Assembly (NCBI GenBank): GCA_021846695.1
Contig: JAJZWN010000005.1
Coordinates: forward strand, 1 to 47,614
Length of the DNA: 47,614 nt
Direction of reading: 5' to 3'
From: Thermoplasmata archaeon
GTDB lineage: Archaea; Thermoplasmatota; Thermoplasmata; Thermoplasmatales; Thermoplasmataceae
In this document: positions 18,314 through 27,188 of the stretch, one piece after another
Numbering within the stretch: the stretch's first letter is position 1
Layout of the letters: each line of letters starts with the position of its first letter
Position numbers and translations under genes: made by a program
Notes under the pieces: model-generated
Seen by the model: only the letters and a program-made list of their open reading frames with translations
Database searches by the model: none
Told to the model about the DNA's origin: nothing

Positions 18314-18746
18314 TCGGGAGATAGAATACAATGTAGCTGCAGGAAGAATAATCTCTGAAAATTACAGCAGGGATTCACTTACACCAAACGGCTATGACAT
18401 CCGTATTGGAGACCATGAATTAGATATTATAAAAACCAACTCATTGTTTTTCATTTCAAGCCTTGAAAAATTCAACATGCCTGATAACATTGTGGCTTCA
18501 TTGCACATAAAATCGAAATATGCAAGGAGAGGTGTGTTTGCATCATTCGGATTTGTTGATGCTGGATTTATCGGCAACCTTACAATGGCATTTTACAATT
18601 TCGGTGAAGAATTCCGGATTAAAAGGGGCATGAAATTTGTTCAAATAGTATTCTATGAAATAAAAACTCCGGAGAAAAATTATCCAGGAAGGTCAGGCAA
18701 CTATCAGAACAGCGAAGGAATTAATGTTAAATCACCGGAAGACTAA
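18303..18746 (+). CDS. dCTP deaminase/dUTPase-fold protein lacking the deaminase glutamate
   Basis: A 147-aa member of the Dcd/dUTPase beta-barrel family, shorter than usual Dcd (about 180-200). Family motifs are present: LTPNGYDIRIG (about 26-36), SKYARRG with the conserved Ser and Arg (S71, R75), FVDAGFIGNLTMAFYN (84-99), RGMKFVQIVF and a C-terminal GNYQNSEG-like tail. In dCTP deaminases a catalytic Glu precedes FYN (LEFYN in E. coli); here it is Ala (A96). dUTPases also lack that Glu, so a dUTP diphosphatase role is more likely than deamination. It is coupled to the upstream NCS1 permease. Confidence 0.83.
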   Translation: MLNDREIEYNVAAGRIISENYSRDSLTPNGYDIRIGDHELDIIKTNSLFFISSLEKFNMPDNIVASLHIKSKYARRGVFASFGFVDAGFIGNLTMAFYNFGEEFRIKRGMKFVQIVFYEIKTPEKNYPGRSGNYQNSEGINVKSPED

Positions 18747-18836
18747 AATTTATATTTGTCCCAGTATCTTTCTATAAAGAATCTATAATTTTCCCTTCTT
18801 ATAAAAATTTATTTACAATATGCATATTCAGGTTAA

Positions 18837-19355
18837 ATGAAAGCCTTTATAATAGGAAGGTTCCAACCTTTCCATAACGGTCATCTGGCTATAATAAAAC
18901 ATATACTGGAGCACAATGAATATGTAGTTATAGGTATCGGGAGTGCACAGTTATCCCACACAATCATGAATCCCTTTACGGCTGGAGAACGTTATCTCAT
19001 GATTCTGAACACACTGGAAAATAATGGAATATCAAATTATTATATAGTGCCTATCGAGGATGTCAACTCAAATCCAATGTGGGTTGCCCATGTAGAATCC
19101 CTTACACCGCCATTTCACCGTGTGTACACCAACAATCCCCTTGTAAGGAGATTATTCTATGAAAAACAATATGAAGTCCTTTCACTACCCATGATAAACC
19201 GCAATTCATGGTCTGGAACAAGAATAAGGCAAAAAATACTCAAGGGAGAAGACTGGAGATCAGATGTTCCTGACACAGTTTATAATATAATGAAGGACCT
19301 GGATGGCATAAACAGGATCAGTGATCTGTCAAAAACAGACGAAGACCCGATATAA
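18837..19355 (+). CDS. nadM: Nicotinamide-nucleotide adenylyltransferase
   Basis: A 172-aa archaeal NMN adenylyltransferase making NAD+ from NMN and ATP. The nucleotidyltransferase motif GRFQPFHNGH (with HxGH) is at residues 7-16 and the C-terminal SWSGTRIRQKI (ISGTxIR equivalent) near 124-134. NPFTAGERYLMI and VHVE-like segments fit the archaeal NadM subfamily. It is a single gene between the Dcd-fold gene and polB. Confidence 0.95.
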   Translation: MKAFIIGRFQPFHNGHLAIIKHILEHNEYVVIGIGSAQLSHTIMNPFTAGERYLMILNTLENNGISNYYIVPIEDVNSNPMWVAHVESLTPPFHRVYTNNPLVRRLFYEKQYEVLSLPMINRNSWSGTRIRQKILKGEDWRSDVPDTVYNIMKDLDGINRISDLSKTDEDPI

Positions 19356-19357
19356 TC

Positions 19358-19369
19358 AACAGGCCTGTT
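19358..19369. repeat. 12-bp palindrome after nadM
   Basis: AACAGGCCTGTT is a perfect palindrome just after the nadM stop, followed by TTTATCC. With no loop it is a poor hairpin; a weak terminator or a chance palindrome are both possible. Confidence 0.3.
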
Positions 19370-19410
19370 TTTATCCATGGCACTGTTGTTATGATACTTC
19401 ATTATAGGAC

Positions 19411-19420
19411 AAAAATATAT
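19411..19420 (+). promoter_or_regulatory. Box A of polB
   Basis: AAAAATATAT is centred about 29 bases upstream of ATG 19445. Confidence 0.4.
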
Positions 19421-19444
19421 ATTGATTTAAAATACTACACATAG

Positions 19445-21778
19445 ATGAATGTTAAAATGAGAATCGTTGCCGCCTCATACAGGCAGAGCGACGTAACGGT
19501 AGAATTGTACGGGCGTACAGAGGATAATAAATCCATTACAGCCCTTTATTATGGCTTTAAACCATATTTTGACTATGTTGAGCCGGATGAAAAATGCATA
19601 ACTGAAATTAAAAATAATCCAGAATTTATCAAAATGGAAGATAAAAAATTGTTTCTTGAGGGGAAAGATGTAAATGTTAAGAGGATTTATATAAAGTCTC
19701 CCTGGAAGGTGCCTGAACTGAGAAAAATATGCCAGTGCCAGGCCCTTGCAGCAGATATACCTTTCCATCACAGATTCATATACGATTTTGATTTAGGTTC
19801 TACTGTTGAAATAGAAGGTGAACCTGCAGAAGGTGAAAAGGGTAATTATACTACAGATCTGGTTATAAAAATCAACACTGTTAAGAAAACAGATGATTTC
19901 AACCCTCAACTTAAGATATTTTCATTTGATATTGAAAATTCCATATCCACCAGGGAAATCTTTGTTATTGGATACTCTGTATTTTTCAATGGAGAAATTA
20001 CAGAGGGGGCACTCACCGGTACTGAACCGGAGATACTTGAAGATTTTAATAAACTGGTACAGAGGGAAGACCCTGATATAATTACAGGCTATAATATAGA
20101 TGGCTATGACATGCCACTGCTGGAGGAACGGATGAAGTTTAATAAGGTCCGGTTCAGCATAGGCCGGGATTACATCTCCCCCAGAAGGATTATGGACCAG
20201 TACTGGAGGCTTCATGGAAGGGTTATAGATGATACATGGTGGGAAGTCAGAAAAGTATTGCATCCAAAGCATGAAACCCTGAATTACGTCTCAAACATGC
20301 TTCTCAATGAGGGAAAGGAAGATGTTAACAGGCTGGATATAGAGAACGAGTGGAAGAACAGGAGGGATGATGTAATTAAGTACTGCATAAAGGATGCGAG
20401 GCTTGCCCTTTTAATATACCGGAAAATAAGGATACTGGATAGAAATCTCTATCTTTCCACAGTATCCATGCTTCCCCTGGACGATGTTACAAATGGCGGA
20501 ACGAGCACATATGTGGATTCTTTGCTGATCAGACGGGCTGACAGGGAAAATATCGGCGTTCCCATGAGTTCGAGCAAATTCTCAAATGATACCTATGCAG
20601 GAGGATACGTGCATACCATGGACCCTGGATTGTATGATATGATAGTTGTACTTGATTTCAAAAGCATGTACCCATCTATGATTATAAAATATAATATATG
20701 CTTTACAACACTTAGCCCGGAAGGCACTATTGTAGCTCCCAACGGTGCGAGATTTCTTGATCCGGGAGTAAAAAAGGGCATTATACCCGATCTGCTCGAG
20801 CAGCTTATGAAAAACCGTGATGAAGTTAAGAAGCAGATGAAAGAGGATAAATCAAATCACGATTACCTCGATGGATTGCAGGCAGCCATCAAAGTTCTGA
20901 TGAATACCTTCTACGGTGTCCTGGGAACATCATTTTACAGGTTCACTAACCGGGAAATCAGCAGTGCCATTACAGCCTATGCAAGAAATACTATTACATC
21001 TATAATTGCAGATCTCGATAAATCAGGGAATAAGGTAATCTATGGAGATACCGATTCCATATTCATCGAATCAGGCAAGAAAACACTTGATGAAGCTATA
21101 GAATACGGAAATAGGCTAAGTTCAGACATATCCAGAAAGGAGAATCTTGTACTGGAATTTGAAAAGATAATGGATCCATTATTTTCACATGGAGCCAAGA
21201 AACGGTACGCCGGGAAAATAGTTTATCCTCCATCATCAGCGGGTGAAATCCTGGTGAGAGGCTATGAAACCCGGAGAACCGACTCATTCGACCTGCAGAG
21301 CGAAGCACTCTCCACGGTGTTTGACCTTATCCTGTCAAGGGATGTTGAGGGTGCTAAACAATACGCTGAAGACCTGGTTAAAGAAGTTGCCACGGGAAAA
21401 ATAGACACAGCCAAACTTGTTATATCAAGAAGCGTGAAAAATTTTTCAACCTATAAAAATGCAGGTTCAATGGCAAATGTAAATGCGGCCAAAAAGCTTA
21501 TAGATGCAGGGGAAACGTTTATTCCTGGAATGAAAGTTTCATGGATAGTTACTGATGCTGGAAAAACTCCACAGGCTGTGGAGCCATTTATAGATGGCAG
21601 AAAGTTCACGCACACCCCTGATTATGTATATTATTCAAAAAGGCTGCAGGAAACCCTTAACAGGGTTCTGGAAAGCCTGGACAAGGAAATAGCTGTTTTC
21701 AAAAATCCCCAGAGTAAAATTACAGACGCATTTGAAGAAAAACCTAAAAAGAGAGATATAGAAGATTTTTTCAAATAA
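19445..21778 (+). CDS. polB: DNA polymerase family B
   Basis: A 777-aa replicative or repair polymerase with proofreading. Exonuclease motifs: Exo I FSFDIEN (D162, E164), Exo II GYNIDGYDMPLL (D222) and Exo III YCIKDAR. Polymerase motifs: A DFKSMYPSMI, B KVLMNTFYGVLG and C YGDTDS. The C-terminus ends RDIEDFFK, matching a PCNA-interacting (PIP) box with paired aromatics. No intein interrupts the motifs and length is normal for archaeal PolB. The start could also be the in-frame ATG four codons on. RPA and RfcL elsewhere in the window belong to the same replication machinery. Confidence 0.97.
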   Translation: MNVKMRIVAASYRQSDVTVELYGRTEDNKSITALYYGFKPYFDYVEPDEKCITEIKNNPEFIKMEDKKLFLEGKDVNVKRIYIKSPWKVPELRKICQCQALAADIPFHHRFIYDFDLGSTVEIEGEPAEGEKGNYTTDLVIKINTVKKTDDFNPQLKIFSFDIENSISTREIFVIGYSVFFNGEITEGALTGTEPEILEDFNKLVQREDPDIITGYNIDGYDMPLLEERMKFNKVRFSIGRDYISPRRIMDQYWRLHGRVIDDTWWEVRKVLHPKHETLNYVSNMLLNEGKEDVNRLDIENEWKNRRDDVIKYCIKDARLALLIYRKIRILDRNLYLSTVSMLPLDDVTNGGTSTYVDSLLIRRADRENIGVPMSSSKFSNDTYAGGYVHTMDPGLYDMIVVLDFKSMYPSMIIKYNICFTTLSPEGTIVAPNGARFLDPGVKKGIIPDLLEQLMKNRDEVKKQMKEDKSNHDYLDGLQAAIKVLMNTFYGVLGTSFYRFTNREISSAITAYARNTITSIIADLDKSGNKVIYGDTDSIFIESGKKTLDEAIEYGNRLSSDISRKENLVLEFEKIMDPLFSHGAKKRYAGKIVYPPSSAGEILVRGYETRRTDSFDLQSEALSTVFDLILSRDVEGAKQYAEDLVKEVATGKIDTAKLVISRSVKNFSTYKNAGSMANVNAAKKLIDAGETFIPGMKVSWIVTDAGKTPQAVEPFIDGRKFTHTPDYVYYSKRLQETLNRVLESLDKEIAVFKNPQSKITDAFEEKPKKRDIEDFFK

Positions 21779-21802
21779 TTTATTAATAAACAATTTAGTA
21801 AA

Positions 21803-21812
21803 AATATAAATA
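21803..21812 (+). promoter_or_regulatory. Box A of MFS transporter
   Basis: AATATAAATA is centred about 27 bases before ATG 21834. Confidence 0.5.
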
Positions 21813-21833
21813 GCTTTTTGCACTTATATAAAA

Positions 21834-23069
21834 ATGAAAGACCAGGGGAAATCCCTCATTTTTACATCATTGGGACATTTTGCAAACGATGGAAACTTCC
21901 TTTTATTTCCCACTTTAATAGCATATTACAAAGTTATCCCGCATGTAAGCATTGCATTTCTTGGAGTCATGGCAATTATATACAATCTGCTTTCCGGGCT
22001 TCTCGGGCCATCCATAGGAAAACTTGCGGACAGAATTGACAGGGATGGGGCACTTATATTTCTGGGTATTTTGCTTGAAGCAATATCCGCTATCTTCTTC
22101 GGGCTGGCATTTGTATTTACGGCATATGTCAATTATATAATACTTGTAGCAGCTGTAATCCTGGGAATAGGCCAGGCTTTCTACCATCCTATCGGCGCTT
22201 CTATACTGGCATTCACATATGGAAAAAAGGATTCATCAACTGCTATGGGAATTAATGGTTCATTCGGCAGCCTGGGGCGTGCCCTGATACCTTCGGTGCT
22301 TGTATACGCAATAGTATTCTTCGGAAAATTCTATGGTTTGGTAGCTGTAGCTGCATATACAACCATAGCGGCTGTTATAATTCTTGGGGGGCTCTCATTC
22401 TTCAAGAGGAGCAAATATATTAAAATCGATACCAAAAAGCATGCAAAAAATACAGAAGAAAGCAAAGCATCGGAGAGCGAATATAAGAAATACGGCAAAT
22501 TTCTGTATATACTCACAGCAATTGTATTTATAAGGTCATTCTTCCTTATGGGCACCGTAACGTTTACACCGGATTATTTTGATAATATATTCCATTCAAA
22601 GGTTATTATGGGAGATTTATTAACCATAAGTTTCCTGGGCGCTGTGGTCGGGCAGCCCTATTTCGGAAGGGTTGTGAAAGACCACGGTGGAAAGTTCACT
22701 ATTGCAGTTACAACAATTGCTTCAACAGTATTCTTCGGCTTAATGCTTTTAACCGATAATGTATACCTTGTAACTGTTATTTACCTGCTTTACGCAACAT
22801 TTGCATTCACCAGTTTTCCCGTATTGCTGGGATATGTTGCACAGACAATACCCCAGAAATTTTCCACCAGATCCAACGCACTTGTATGGAGTTTCGGCAA
22901 TATAGTTGGGGGAGCTATAGGCATTGCAATAGTAACAATACTGCTATATGTCCATGTGGCACTTTACACATCGCTGGTTGTAATGCTAATATTCTCGGTG
23001 ATTTCTATAATTATGCTTCCCTTGCTACCATCAAAAAAGAAGCAGGAAGAACTGGCATCAGGTATTTAA
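21834..23069 (+). CDS. MFS transporter
   Basis: A 411-aa major facilitator superfamily protein with about 12 transmembrane helices. The TM2-3 loop motif G-x-L-A-D-R (SIGKLADRIDRDG, about residues 60-72) is clear, as is LGIGQAFYHPIGASIL in TM4-5. A long charged loop (about residues 185-220, SKYIKIDTKKHAKNTEESKASESEYKK region) separates the halves. It resembles fosmidomycin-resistance-type carriers (GHFANDGN at the start, FYHP), but the substrate is not predictable. It converges on pheS. Confidence 0.87.
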   Translation: MKDQGKSLIFTSLGHFANDGNFLLFPTLIAYYKVIPHVSIAFLGVMAIIYNLLSGLLGPSIGKLADRIDRDGALIFLGILLEAISAIFFGLAFVFTAYVNYIILVAAVILGIGQAFYHPIGASILAFTYGKKDSSTAMGINGSFGSLGRALIPSVLVYAIVFFGKFYGLVAVAAYTTIAAVIILGGLSFFKRSKYIKIDTKKHAKNTEESKASESEYKKYGKFLYILTAIVFIRSFFLMGTVTFTPDYFDNIFHSKVIMGDLLTISFLGAVVGQPYFGRVVKDHGGKFTIAVTTIASTVFFGLMLLTDNVYLVTVIYLLYATFAFTSFPVLLGYVAQTIPQKFSTRSNALVWSFGNIVGGAIGIAIVTILLYVHVALYTSLVVMLIFSVISIIMLPLLPSKKKQEELASGI

Positions 23070-23152
23070 AAATTTAATTTTATAATTTTTTAGCCTTTAA
23101 AGGCTAACTTTAATTGTAATGCCAGTTTAAAATTTAATTTTATAATTTTTTA
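23069..23152. repeat. 24-bp direct repeat flanking a 16-bp palindrome
   Basis: An identical 24-bp A/T sequence occurs at 23069-23092 and 23129-23152, 60 bp apart, between the convergent MFS gene and pheS. The second copy encodes the last residues of PheS. Between them lies a perfect palindrome, TAGCCTTTAAAGGCTA (23091-23106). Each repeat ends in TATAATTTTTTA. Confidence 0.75.
23081..23092 (+). terminator. T-rich terminator element (copy 2)
   Basis: TATAATTTTTTA, 12 bases after the MFS stop. It would release plus-strand transcripts; a second identical element at 23141-23152 may serve as backup. Confidence 0.5.
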
Positions 23153-24584
23153 ACCAGTCAAGATCGCTATTGTATATTTCCCTTATATCGTTAAAATTAT
23201 AATACAGCATGGCAAGCCTCTCAAGACCAAGCCCGAATGCCAGAACCGGTTCCTTGAGCTCCATAGGTTTTGTAACCTCAGGCCTGAATATTCCGGAGCC
23301 GCCCAGTTCCACTTCCTTTCCATTTATGTCAACTGCTACATCCATGCTTGGCTCTGTGTAGGGATAATAAGATGGTATAAGCCTTATATTTTTGAATCCT
23401 AATCTTGAATAAAATTCCGTGAGAAGCCACTTCAAGGTTGAAAGGTTTACGTCGCTGCCATATACTGCTCCCTCAATCTGGTAAAGCTCGGAAAGGTGTT
23501 TCCAGTCCACACTCTCATGCCTGAATACCTTTTCTATTGAGAATATATACTGTGGCTTATCCCTGTGGTTATACAGGTATCTTATTGTATTGACAGTTGT
23601 GTGTGTCCTCAGAATTAACTTCTTTGCTTCATCCTCAGACCATTTATAATTCCATCCGCTATATTTCCCATATCCGTGTTCGTGCACCCTCTTAACCTTA
23701 TCAAGAATTTCTGGATTTTCAAATTCCACCGGGTTTTTTGATTCTACATAATATGTGTCCTGAAGGTCCCTTGCTGGATGGTCCTGCGGTATAAATAACA
23801 TATCCATATTCCATCCAGTGTATTCGATGAAATGGCCGTGCATTTCTGTGAACCCCATCTCCAGAAAAATTTTCCTTACCTTCTCAATTAAATACGTAAG
23901 TGGATGCAGGCCGGCTCCATTTAAAGGTTCTACCCTGGAATTCAGGTCATATGGGCGGAATTTTGCATCTCTCCATTTTCCAGAGGCAATCAATGAGGGT
24001 GTAAGCATTTCAAAATAATCATCTTTTCCATAGCTTTCCAGCGCTTCTTTCCCACTTTCATTTATATTAATTATCCTCTTTGTGTATTTCCGTTTTGCTG
24101 CAAGCCCTCTGTGTAAAAACTCATCCAGGGTGACTTTATCCGGAATTTTCCCATTGCTGATGCCAGACAATTCCATTCTTTTATTCCTGAAAATATCATC
24201 AAGTTTTTCACCGTGCAATGCCATCTCGCCATTTGCCGGTTTTATTCCGAGTTTTGCAGTGTTTGCAATGGCAATTTTATAGTCACTGCCCATGTAATCT
24301 ACTACCTCTTTCATGGAGCACTTTTCATGCTTAGCCAGGAAATTGTACAATTTCTCTTCAGGGAATCCATTCTCAATGTATTTTTTTCCCTCCTCTGTGA
24401 TAGAAACAGATTCCTCTGTCACTTTGTTTACATTGATTAAATTTTTAAATTCCAGATATGAGATAGAACTTGAAACAATGCGCCTGTCAGTATCAACATC
24501 TATATCCTCTTCAGGCACATCACTGCGGTTTTTTATGAAATTCAAAACTTTATATTCATTCGGGCTTATCTCATTCTTTTCCAT
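23127..24584 (-). CDS. pheS: Phenylalanine-tRNA ligase alpha subunit
   Basis: A 485-aa catalytic subunit of the heterotetrameric PheRS. The N-terminal about 200 residues contain winged-helix-like tRNA-contact domains (NEYKVLNFIKNRSDVPEEDI; EKLYNFLAKHEKCSMKEVVDYMG). The class II core follows: PLTYLIEKVRKIFLEMGF, DHPARDLQDTYYV, LRTHTTVNTIRYLY, FSIEKVFRHESVDWKHLSELYQIEGAV (motif 2) and GFGLGLERLAML-type motif 3 (AFGLGLERLAMLYY). The pheT partner is not in the window. The 3' end lies in a repeated A/T element. Confidence 0.96.
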   Translation of the reverse strand: MEKNEISPNEYKVLNFIKNRSDVPEEDIDVDTDRRIVSSSISYLEFKNLINVNKVTEESVSITEEGKKYIENGFPEEKLYNFLAKHEKCSMKEVVDYMGSDYKIAIANTAKLGIKPANGEMALHGEKLDDIFRNKRMELSGISNGKIPDKVTLDEFLHRGLAAKRKYTKRIININESGKEALESYGKDDYFEMLTPSLIASGKWRDAKFRPYDLNSRVEPLNGAGLHPLTYLIEKVRKIFLEMGFTEMHGHFIEYTGWNMDMLFIPQDHPARDLQDTYYVESKNPVEFENPEILDKVKRVHEHGYGKYSGWNYKWSEDEAKKLILRTHTTVNTIRYLYNHRDKPQYIFSIEKVFRHESVDWKHLSELYQIEGAVYGSDVNLSTLKWLLTEFYSRLGFKNIRLIPSYYPYTEPSMDVAVDINGKEVELGGSGIFRPEVTKPMELKEPVLAFGLGLERLAMLYYNFNDIREIYNSDLDWLKNYKIKF

Positions 24585-24729
24585 TACGTCTTAAATAGTT
24601 AGGTGGATTAAATAATTTTTGAACATGGCTATTTCCGGAACAAAGCGTATAATCCGGTAAAAAATCCCGTGTATTTCGTATTTTCAGTCAATTTGAAATT
24701 ATTTAAATAATAATATAACATTATCTAAT

Positions 24730-26553
24730 GTGGATTACGTACCGGATACATCAGTAATAGTAAGCGGAAAATTCAGGGAATATGTAGCAGGAAAGAACGA
24801 TGTAAGGGTTATACTTGCAGAGGCTATGATAGCTGAAATAGAGCACCAGGCAAATGAGGGGAGGTCAATAGGCTTCACAGCCCTTGAAGAGCTTAAGAAA
24901 TTAAGGGAATTATCAGATTCAGGCAAAATTTACATAGATATCATGGGAAACCGCCCCATGGAATGGCAGATAAAAAATGCCCATAGTGGCGAAATTGACA
25001 ATATAATTAGAAATATAGCACTGGACAATGCAGCTACACTTGTAACTGGAGACCACATACAGAGCATTATAGCATCTATAAAGGGAATAAATGTTATTTA
25101 TATTAAAGGCGAGGAGAAAGATGCAAGGGACATCCAGGAATTTTTTGATGAATACACATCATCGGTCCATTTAAAAGCCGGGATGAAGCCACTTATAAAA
25201 ACAGGCAAGCCTGGAGAAGTGGTATTAAAAGAACTGGACTATGTAGTATCAAACGATGAACTTGAAAGAATAGCATATAACATTGTCCAGAGAGGCAAAT
25301 TTGAAGACCAGTCCTTTATAGAAATGGATATGTTCGGAGCAACAGTTATCCAGCTGAAGAATCTCCGTATTGTCATAACAAGGCCACCGTTCTCAGATAT
25401 AATGGAGATTACAGCAGTAAGGCCTGTTGTAAAAACCTCCATAGAGGATTATAAACTTGATAAAAGAGTGATGGACAGGCTTCAAAACAAGGCATATGGA
25501 ATACTGGTTGCAGGTTCACCAGGAGCCGGGAAAAGTACATTTGTTACAGCACTGGCAGAATATTATGCCTCCCAGAACAAAATTGTCAAAACCATGGAAA
25601 AACCAAGGGATTTGCAGGTAAATGATAGCATAACACAGTATACAACGCTGGAAGGCGATATGGAAAAAACCGGAGATATACTTCTTCTTGTCAGGGAGGA
25701 CTATACCGTATTTGATGAAATGCGTGTCACTTCAGATTTCAAGGTTTATTCAGACCTCAGGCTTGCCGGTGTTGGCATGGTTGGTGTTGTGCATTCTACC
25801 AGAGCTGTGGACGCTATCCAGAGATTTGTAGGCAGAATAGAACTCGGATTAATCCCCCAGGTGGTGGACACTGTCCTGTTTATAGAGGGAGGGAAAGTAT
25901 CGCAGGTACTTACAACAGATTACCAGATTAAAATACCATATGGGCTTAATCAGGAAGACCTTGCAAGGCCGGTAATAGTTATACGTGATTTTCTAAAAAA
26001 CAAGCCTGTAAGTGAAATATATACATTCGGCGACCAGGTAGTTGTAATTCCTGTAGGTGACGAGAAAAACGGTGCAAATCCATTATTTGCCATTGCCGCA
26101 GCAAAAATAAGGGAAGATATGATGAAACTTCTTGAAACAGATCATGTGGATGTGCAGATCGTTTCAGAGGGAAGGGTTATAATAAAAGTTCCCGATGCAA
26201 AGATACCGAGATTAATTGGAAGAAAAGGCGAAACAGTTACTGCACTGGAAAAATCCTACGGGCTTAAGATAGATGTGGATACACTATCAGATGATGTAAA
26301 TGTAATGCAGGATGCTTTAATTGAAATAAAGAACAAAACAATATTCATTGACGTGGGCTCAAGGAACAGGCCGGTAAAATTATATGTTGATGGCATTGCA
26401 ATGCTTTCAGCCCGCAGTTCAGCCAAGGGAATGATAAAACTCAGGATAAATAGTGATACAGGAAATACGGTATATAAATACATAAAGCAGGGGAAGAAAC
26501 TTCAGTATATGGTAATGGAGGAATCTGAACCATCATCTTCACATTCCAGATAA
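24730..26553 (+). CDS. PIN-AAA-KH domain ATPase (COG1855 type)
   Basis: A 607-aa archaeal protein. It has an N-terminal PIN nuclease domain (about 1-130; acidic D6 in VPDTSVIV, E36/E38 region, D108 in VTGDH). A secretion-type/PilT-like ATPase follows (Walker A GSPGAGKST at 262-270, Walker B-like YTVFDEMR), then a KH RNA-binding domain (about 480-550; IPRLIGRKGETV with the GxxG loop) and a C-terminal basic domain. The start is GTG 24730; the overlapping ATG at 24728 is out of frame. Function is probably RNA or ribosome related but is uncharacterised. It diverges from pheS. Confidence 0.9.
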   Translation: MDYVPDTSVIVSGKFREYVAGKNDVRVILAEAMIAEIEHQANEGRSIGFTALEELKKLRELSDSGKIYIDIMGNRPMEWQIKNAHSGEIDNIIRNIALDNAATLVTGDHIQSIIASIKGINVIYIKGEEKDARDIQEFFDEYTSSVHLKAGMKPLIKTGKPGEVVLKELDYVVSNDELERIAYNIVQRGKFEDQSFIEMDMFGATVIQLKNLRIVITRPPFSDIMEITAVRPVVKTSIEDYKLDKRVMDRLQNKAYGILVAGSPGAGKSTFVTALAEYYASQNKIVKTMEKPRDLQVNDSITQYTTLEGDMEKTGDILLLVREDYTVFDEMRVTSDFKVYSDLRLAGVGMVGVVHSTRAVDAIQRFVGRIELGLIPQVVDTVLFIEGGKVSQVLTTDYQIKIPYGLNQEDLARPVIVIRDFLKNKPVSEIYTFGDQVVVIPVGDEKNGANPLFAIAAAKIREDMMKLLETDHVDVQIVSEGRVIIKVPDAKIPRLIGRKGETVTALEKSYGLKIDVDTLSDDVNVMQDALIEIKNKTIFIDVGSRNRPVKLYVDGIAMLSARSSAKGMIKLRINSDTGNTVYKYIKQGKKLQYMVMEESEPSSSHSR

Positions 26554-26745
26554 GCACAGTTTTCTGCCTTAACTGCTTTTGCCATCTACATATTTTCATT
26601 GCCTGATAATTTTATCCTGTAAATTTAGAATTCTCCCAATCAGTTAAGCAATAATCTGGCATATGGAAATTATGCAGTTAAATTTCATTGAAAAGTGAGT
26701 AATATCCACTGCTTTTGTTATATTAATTAAACATGCTAAACGAAC

Positions 26746-26753
26746 TTTAAATA
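26746..26753 (+). promoter_or_regulatory. Box A of the DUF302 gene
   Basis: TTTAAATA lies 21-28 bases before ATG 26774, the same octamer and spacing as at gcvPA. Confidence 0.55.
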
Positions 26754-26773
26754 TTTGCCTGCAATACAACAAT

Positions 26774-27148
26774 ATGTATTCATACGAAAAAACTTTAAAC
26801 AAAAGTGCTGAAGAAGTATTTGGGGGGCTCCACAAGCTTCTGAAGGAAGCAAACTGGCTAATTATTTCATACATTGATCTGAAGGAAATATTTTCCAAAA
26901 TGCAGAAAGAAATAGAACCGTACTATATACTTGATGTATGTTTTCCACCGGCTGCAGCCGAACTTGTGAAGGATAATGAAGACATCGGCGCTTTTATTCC
27001 GTGCAAGGTTGTACTTATTCAACATGGGAATACCACAAAAATACTGATGCCTAAGCCATCTGTTCTTTCCAAAGAGTACCTTGATACAGATGGGAAGGTG
27101 GCAGAAAAATATGAAACCACGTTGATGGGCATGCTGGATAAATTATAA
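26774..27148 (+). CDS. DUF302 domain protein
   Basis: A 124-aa single-domain protein. The segment YYILDVCFPPAAAELVKDNEDIGAFIPCKVVLIQHGNTTKI (about residues 52-92) is the DUF302 core, with the conserved C-x-P-x-x-A and P-C-K-V. The first about 30 residues (EKTLNKSAEEVFGGLHKLLKEANW) match the family's helix. Function is unknown, though the conserved cysteines hint at redox or metal use. It stands alone with its own promoter. Confidence 0.85.
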   Translation: MYSYEKTLNKSAEEVFGGLHKLLKEANWLIISYIDLKEIFSKMQKEIEPYYILDVCFPPAAAELVKDNEDIGAFIPCKVVLIQHGNTTKILMPKPSVLSKEYLDTDGKVAEKYETTLMGMLDKL

Positions 27149-27188
27149 ATTCATAAAGTTTATTCGTTAAATTTTATATGCAATCCTA

